This document shows, piece by piece, positions 60,744 through 64,000 of a stretch of 64,000 bases of DNA. Within the stretch, counting starts at the first letter, position 1, and the number at the start of each line of letters is the position of its first letter. The position numbers and the translations under genes are program-made. Origin of the DNA: Futiania mangrovi. GTDB taxonomy: Bacteria; Pseudomonadota; Alphaproteobacteria; Futianiales; Futianiaceae. A model generated the notes under the pieces. That model was given only the letters and a program-made list of their open reading frames with translations. It searched no databases and was not told the origin of the DNA. Location: contig NZ_JAMZFT010000003.1 in assembly GCF_024158125.1 (NCBI RefSeq), positions 310,001 to 374,000 of the forward strand, read 5' to 3'.

Positions 60744-61497
60744 TCGGCCCGGCACCGCTGCGGCGGAGGCACAGCCGTTGCCGGTGGCGCCGCGCCCGCT
60801 CGGACCGGGCTGGCGGCTGCTCACCTGGGCAGCGCGGCAGTACATCCGCCTGACCGGCTGGGCGGTACGCTGGGAGCGGCGCATCCACCCGGAGGCACAG
60901 GCCCTGATCGCGGCGGGAAAGCCCTTCATAATTCCCTTCTGGCACGGGCGGATCATGATGCTGGTGCACTGCCGCCCGCATCCCTTCCCCGTCGAGGTCA
61001 TGATCTCCAACAATCTCGACGGCAGCCTGATCGCCGAGACGGTCGCCCCTCTCAACATCGGCGCGATCCGCGGCTCCTCGCGCGATCCGCGCAAGCCCCA
61101 GAAGCACAAGGGCGGGCGCGAGGCGCTGAAAACGATGCTGGCGCGGCTCGAACGGGGTGCGGTCGTCGCGATCACGCCGGACGGTCCCCGCGGACCGCGC
61201 CAGCGCGCGCAGGACGGGGTCGTCACGCTCGCCCGCATGTCGGGCGCACCCATCGTTCCGGTCACCGGCGCCGTCCGGCGCGGCATCAGGTTCGGAAGCT
61301 GGGACCGCTTCGTGATGCCACTGCCCTTCGGACGCGGGCTGATCCTTTGGGACGCGCCGATCGTCCTTCCGCGCGACGGCGACCCGGAGGAGATGCGCCT
61401 GCTCGTCGAGACGAGGCTCAATGCGCTCTCCGAAGCCGCCGACCGGGAGATGGGCCGCGCGCCCATCCCACCCGCGGCGCCGCGTGACCGGCCATGA
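60724..61497 (+). CDS. DUF374 lysophospholipid acyltransferase-like protein
   Basis: 257 aa of the DUF374 branch of the LPLAT superfamily. IPFWHGRIMML supplies the HxxxxD-like His motif (His in WHGR), SNNLDGSLIAETV and RGSSRDPRKPQKHKGGREAL are family segments, and TPDGPRGPRQRAQDGVVTLA is the hallmark PDGPRGP block. It probably acylates a lipid A or ornithine-lipid precursor; unproven. GTG start at 60724 inside the exporter gene; its end overlaps waaA by 4 nt. Confidence 0.88.
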   Translation: MQPRADDRPGTAAAEAQPLPVAPRPLGPGWRLLTWAARQYIRLTGWAVRWERRIHPEAQALIAAGKPFIIPFWHGRIMMLVHCRPHPFPVEVMISNNLDGSLIAETVAPLNIGAIRGSSRDPRKPQKHKGGREALKTMLARLERGAVVAITPDGPRGPRQRAQDGVVTLARMSGAPIVPVTGAVRRGIRFGSWDRFVMPLPFGRGLILWDAPIVLPRDGDPEEMRLLVETRLNALSEAADREMGRAPIPPAAPRDRP

Positions 61498-62810
61498 GCA
61501 GGCGACCCGAAAGCGCAAGCGCCCTGCCCGGAACGGCGCTGCTGCCGCTCTACCGGCTGGCGACGCGGGCCGCGCTGCCCTTCCTGCCCGGGCTGCTGGA
61601 GCGGCGCGCCGCCCGCGGCAAGGAAGACCGCGCGCGCATGGGCGAGAAGCTCGGCCGCTACACGCAGGCCCGCCCTGCGGGACCGCTCGTCTGGCTGCAT
61701 GGCGCGAGCGTGGGCGAGGCGGTGAGCGCGCTGCCCCTGATCGAGGCGCTGCTCGCCCGCGATCCGCGCCTGCACGTGCTGCTGACGACGGGAACGCGCA
61801 CGTCCGCCGAGATGATGGCCCGCCGCTTGCCGCCGCGCGCGCTGCACCAGTTTGCGCCGCTCGACGCGCCAGCCCCCGTGGCGCGTTTCCTCGGTCATTG
61901 GCGGCCCGATGCGGGGCTGCTGCTCGAATCGGAGCTTTGGCCGAACCTGATCGCCATGGCACGGGCGCGGGGTGTGCCGCTCGCGCTCGTCAATGCGCGG
62001 CTGTCGGCCCGGTCCGCCGCCCGCTGGACATGGCCCGGCGCGCCGCGCGGGCTCTTCGCCGCCTTTTCCCGCATCCTCGCCCAGGACGCGACGACTGCCG
62101 AACGGCTGCGGGCGCTCGGTGCACGCGACGTCGCCGTACCGGGCAACCTGAAGTACGCCGCCCCGCCCCTGCCTGCCGACGCGGAAGAGGTGGCCGCCCT
62201 CGACATCCAGCTTGGAAGCCGGCCGCGCTGGGTGGCGGCCAGCACGCACCCGGGCGAGGAGACGCAAGTGCTCGGCGCCCACGCGCACCTGCGCAGGACT
62301 GCGCCGGACGCGCTGCTGATCCTCGTGCCCCGGCACCCCGAACGGGGGGCGGAGGTCGCGGCACTCGCGCGCGGCCAGGGCCTCGCCGTGACGCTGCGGT
62401 CGGCGGGCGAGGCGATCGGCCCCGCAACTGCCGTCCATGTCGCCGACACGCTGGGCGAGCTTGGGCTTTTCTACCGCACGGCGGCACTCGCCTTCCTGGG
62501 CGGCTCGCTGGTGCCGCACGGCGGGCAGAACGCGCTGGAGGCAGCGCGCCTCGGCTGTGCCATCCTGCACGGCCCCCACGTCGGCAATTTCGCCGAGATC
62601 TACGCCCGTCTCGATGAAGCGGGCGGGGCCGCGACGGTGGCGGACGCCGATGCGCTCGCGACACGGATCGCGGAGTTCGCCGCAGCGCCCGACATCTTGG
62701 CGCGCATGGGCGACGCGGCCCGCGCGCTGGCCGTCGACGAAAGCAGCGTCGTGGACCGGATCGTTTCGGCGCTGGCTCCGCTCCTGCCCGCACCGGAACC
62801 GGGCCCATGA
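61494..62810 (+). CDS. waaA: Kdo transferase (3-deoxy-D-manno-octulosonic-acid transferase)
   Basis: Adds Kdo to lipid IVA, the first inner-core step of LPS. 438 aa GT-B enzyme, family 30: VWLHGASVGEAVSALPLIEAL near the N-terminus with the catalytic Glu, LLESELWPNLIAMARARGVP, and the C-terminal donor site GSLVPHGGQNALEAARLGCA. Overlaps the acyltransferase gene (ATGA) and lpxK (ATGA). Confidence 0.95.
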   Translation: MSRRPESASALPGTALLPLYRLATRAALPFLPGLLERRAARGKEDRARMGEKLGRYTQARPAGPLVWLHGASVGEAVSALPLIEALLARDPRLHVLLTTGTRTSAEMMARRLPPRALHQFAPLDAPAPVARFLGHWRPDAGLLLESELWPNLIAMARARGVPLALVNARLSARSAARWTWPGAPRGLFAAFSRILAQDATTAERLRALGARDVAVPGNLKYAAPPLPADAEEVAALDIQLGSRPRWVAASTHPGEETQVLGAHAHLRRTAPDALLILVPRHPERGAEVAALARGQGLAVTLRSAGEAIGPATAVHVADTLGELGLFYRTAALAFLGGSLVPHGGQNALEAARLGCAILHGPHVGNFAEIYARLDEAGGAATVADADALATRIAEFAAAPDILARMGDAARALAVDESSVVDRIVSALAPLLPAPEPGP

Positions 62811-63808
62811 AGGCCCCGGGCTTCTGGTATCCGCCGGAGGAAGCCGGCATGCCGCTGGCCGCGCGGCTGCTGGCGCCTGTCTCGGCGCTCTGGTCGCTCG
62901 CGGGCAGGCTCCGGTTCCGTGGTGCAGGCGGATACGAGGGCCGCGCGCCTGTCGTCTGCATCGGCAATGCGGTCGCGGGCGGCGCTGGCAAGACGCCCAC
63001 GGCCATCGCCATCGGCCGCCGGCTGATGGAGCGCGGGCACGCCGTGCATTTCCTCTCCCGCGGGCATGGCGGCTCGGAAACGGGACCGCTGCAGGTCGAC
63101 CCCATCGCGCACACCGCCGCAGAGGTGGGCGACGAACCGCTGCTGCTCGCCGCCTACGCCCCCACCTGGATCGCGAAGGACAGGGTCGCGGGCGCGAAGG
63201 CCGCCGATGCAGCCGGGGCAGACGTCATCGTCATGGACGACGGGCTGCAGAACCATCCGAGCCTGCGCCGCGACCTCGCGATCCTCGTGGTGGACGCGGC
63301 CCAGGGCTTCGGAAATGGCCGCGTGATGCCGTCGGGGCCCTTGCGGGAACCGGCCGCCGCCGCGCTCGCCAAGGCGCACGGGATCGTGCTGATCGGCGCT
63401 GGGCATGTGCCGCCCCCGCTCGATCCGCGCGACCCGCGCCTCATGCGTGGGCGCCTCGCCCCGCTCGCCCAGGGCATGTCGTTGACAGGCGTGTCCGTCC
63501 TCGCCTTCGCCGGGATCGGGCGGCCGGAGAAGTTCTTCGCGACGCTGAAGGCGATGGGCGCGCGCCTTGTCCGCACGATCCCCTTCCCCGACCACCATCC
63601 CTACAGCCGCCTGATCGTGGAACGCCTGGTGCGCGAGGCCCAGGACCTGGGCGCCATGCCGGTGACGACGGAGAAGGACATGGTCCGCATCCCTGCGCAC
63701 CTGCGCGGCGAAGTGCGGATCGTGACGGTGGAGCTGCGCTTCGACAGCGACGACCAGGTCGAGGCGCTGCTCGACATGCTGCCCGCCCGGCACCGGACGG
63801 GCGCGTAG
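62807..63808 (+). CDS. lpxK: tetraacyldisaccharide 4'-kinase
   Basis: Phosphorylates the 4' position of the lipid A precursor. 333 aa with the P-loop GNAVAGGAGKTPTAIAIGRR (G-x-x-x-x-GKT), the catalytic Asp region DVIVMDDGLQNHPSL, and PFPDHHPYSRLIVERL near the C-terminus. A membrane-associated N-terminal helix (APVSALWSLAGRLRF) is normal. Ends 12 nt before the convergent DUF2093 gene. With waaA it places late lipid A and core steps in one operon. Confidence 0.95.
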   Translation: MKAPGFWYPPEEAGMPLAARLLAPVSALWSLAGRLRFRGAGGYEGRAPVVCIGNAVAGGAGKTPTAIAIGRRLMERGHAVHFLSRGHGGSETGPLQVDPIAHTAAEVGDEPLLLAAYAPTWIAKDRVAGAKAADAAGADVIVMDDGLQNHPSLRRDLAILVVDAAQGFGNGRVMPSGPLREPAAAALAKAHGIVLIGAGHVPPPLDPRDPRLMRGRLAPLAQGMSLTGVSVLAFAGIGRPEKFFATLKAMGARLVRTIPFPDHHPYSRLIVERLVREAQDLGAMPVTTEKDMVRIPAHLRGEVRIVTVELRFDSDDQVEALLDMLPARHRTGA

Positions 63809-63820
63809 GCCCAGGCCGCT

Positions 63821-64000
63821 TCAGCCCTCGCGCTTGCGCGCCGCCGAAAGCTCCTGCATGCGCTTCAGACCGATCGCCGCCGTGGCATAGGGCTCCTGCC
63901 GCTCCACGCTCCAGTATTTCAGCTCGGTCAGCGAGATGGGCCGCCCTGTGACGGCGCACAACACATGCGTTCCCGCCGTGCGCACATGGAATTGCCCGTC
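63821..64000 (-). CDS. DUF2093 protein (partial, N-terminus outside the window)
   Basis: The last 59 residues of a minus-strand gene running off the right edge: DGQFHVRTAGTHVLCAVTG, then RPISLTELKYWSVERQEPYA and a charged tail KRMQELSAARKREG. CAVTGxxI.L.ELxYWSVxRQExYA is the DUF2093 signature, a small alphaproteobacterial family of unknown function often next to lpxK. The start is not visible. Confidence 0.88.
   Translation of the reverse strand, partial: DGQFHVRTAGTHVLCAVTGRPISLTELKYWSVERQEPYATAAIGLKRMQELSAARKREG

Overview
The window is a compact, high-GC bacterial chromosome segment with almost no non-coding DNA. The gene content is alphaproteobacterial: split b and b' subunits in the ATP synthase F0 cluster, a CcrM-type GANTC methyltransferase, a ctaCDBGE oxidase block with SURF1, a LexA-like box of the alphaproteobacterial direct-repeat type, and DUF2093 and DUF4170 proteins. 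From remembered gene orders (rnhB-ccrM, mutY-DUF721-dsbA-smc, ispH-thrB-rnhA, acyltransferase-waaA-lpxK-DUF2093, rsmE-ubiA near gshA) the best guess is a member of the Hyphomicrobiales (Rhizobiales) or a close relative. No rRNA, tRNA, transposase, integrase or CRISPR array was seen, so this is mostly core genome.

Layout: 0-1 kb, uracil-DNA glycosylase. 1-5.6 kb, a cluster of four paralogous EF-hand-like, Gly/Thr-repeat proteins of unknown function, bounded by a strong terminator; this is the clear accessory insertion and the best candidate for an undescribed system. 5.7-8.8 kb, moaB, a LysE-type exporter and two small glycosyltransferases. 8.9-17.8 kb, genome maintenance: a radical SAM protein behind an SOS-like box, rnhB, ccrM, mutY, a DUF721 protein, a DsbA-like oxidoreductase and smc. 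17.9-20.7 kb, atpI-B-E-F'-F behind a consensus-like promoter and closed by a terminator. 20.8-25.6 kb, gcvTHP on the minus strand under a tandem glycine riboswitch. 25.6-31 kb, a lipoprotein, ispH-thrB-rnhA, a peroxiredoxin, a DsbD-N-like protein and YqgE.

31-43.3 kb is one long minus-strand run: aa3 oxidase subunits and assembly factors (ctaC, ctaD, ctaB, a 45-residue membrane protein, ctaG, ctaE, DUF983, SURF1), then thrC, an M16 peptidase, a GNAT acetyltransferase and a membrane EAL protein with a decayed GGDEF domain, several joined by overlapping stop and start codons. 43.5-48.2 kb holds tldD, a small Lrp/AsnC-type effector domain, gshA and rsmE, separated by palindromic mosaic repeats. 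48.2-50.8 kb: ubiA, a fatty acid desaturase and a methyltransferase. 50.7-54 kb: a minus-strand operon with two tandem TadG-like von Willebrand A proteins and a small membrane protein. 54-58.5 kb: ubiD, an isoprenylcysteine-methyltransferase-like membrane protein, and pmbA/tldE. 58.7-63.8 kb: an overlapping lipid A operon (DUF4170, MsbA-like ABC exporter, DUF374 acyltransferase, waaA, lpxK). The window ends inside a minus-strand DUF2093 gene.

The themes are respiration (oxidase, ATP synthase, ubiquinone genes ubiA and ubiD), one-carbon and amino-acid metabolism (gcv, thrB, thrC), DNA upkeep and lipid A. The EF-hand-like cluster and the vWA pair are the parts that these pathways do not explain.
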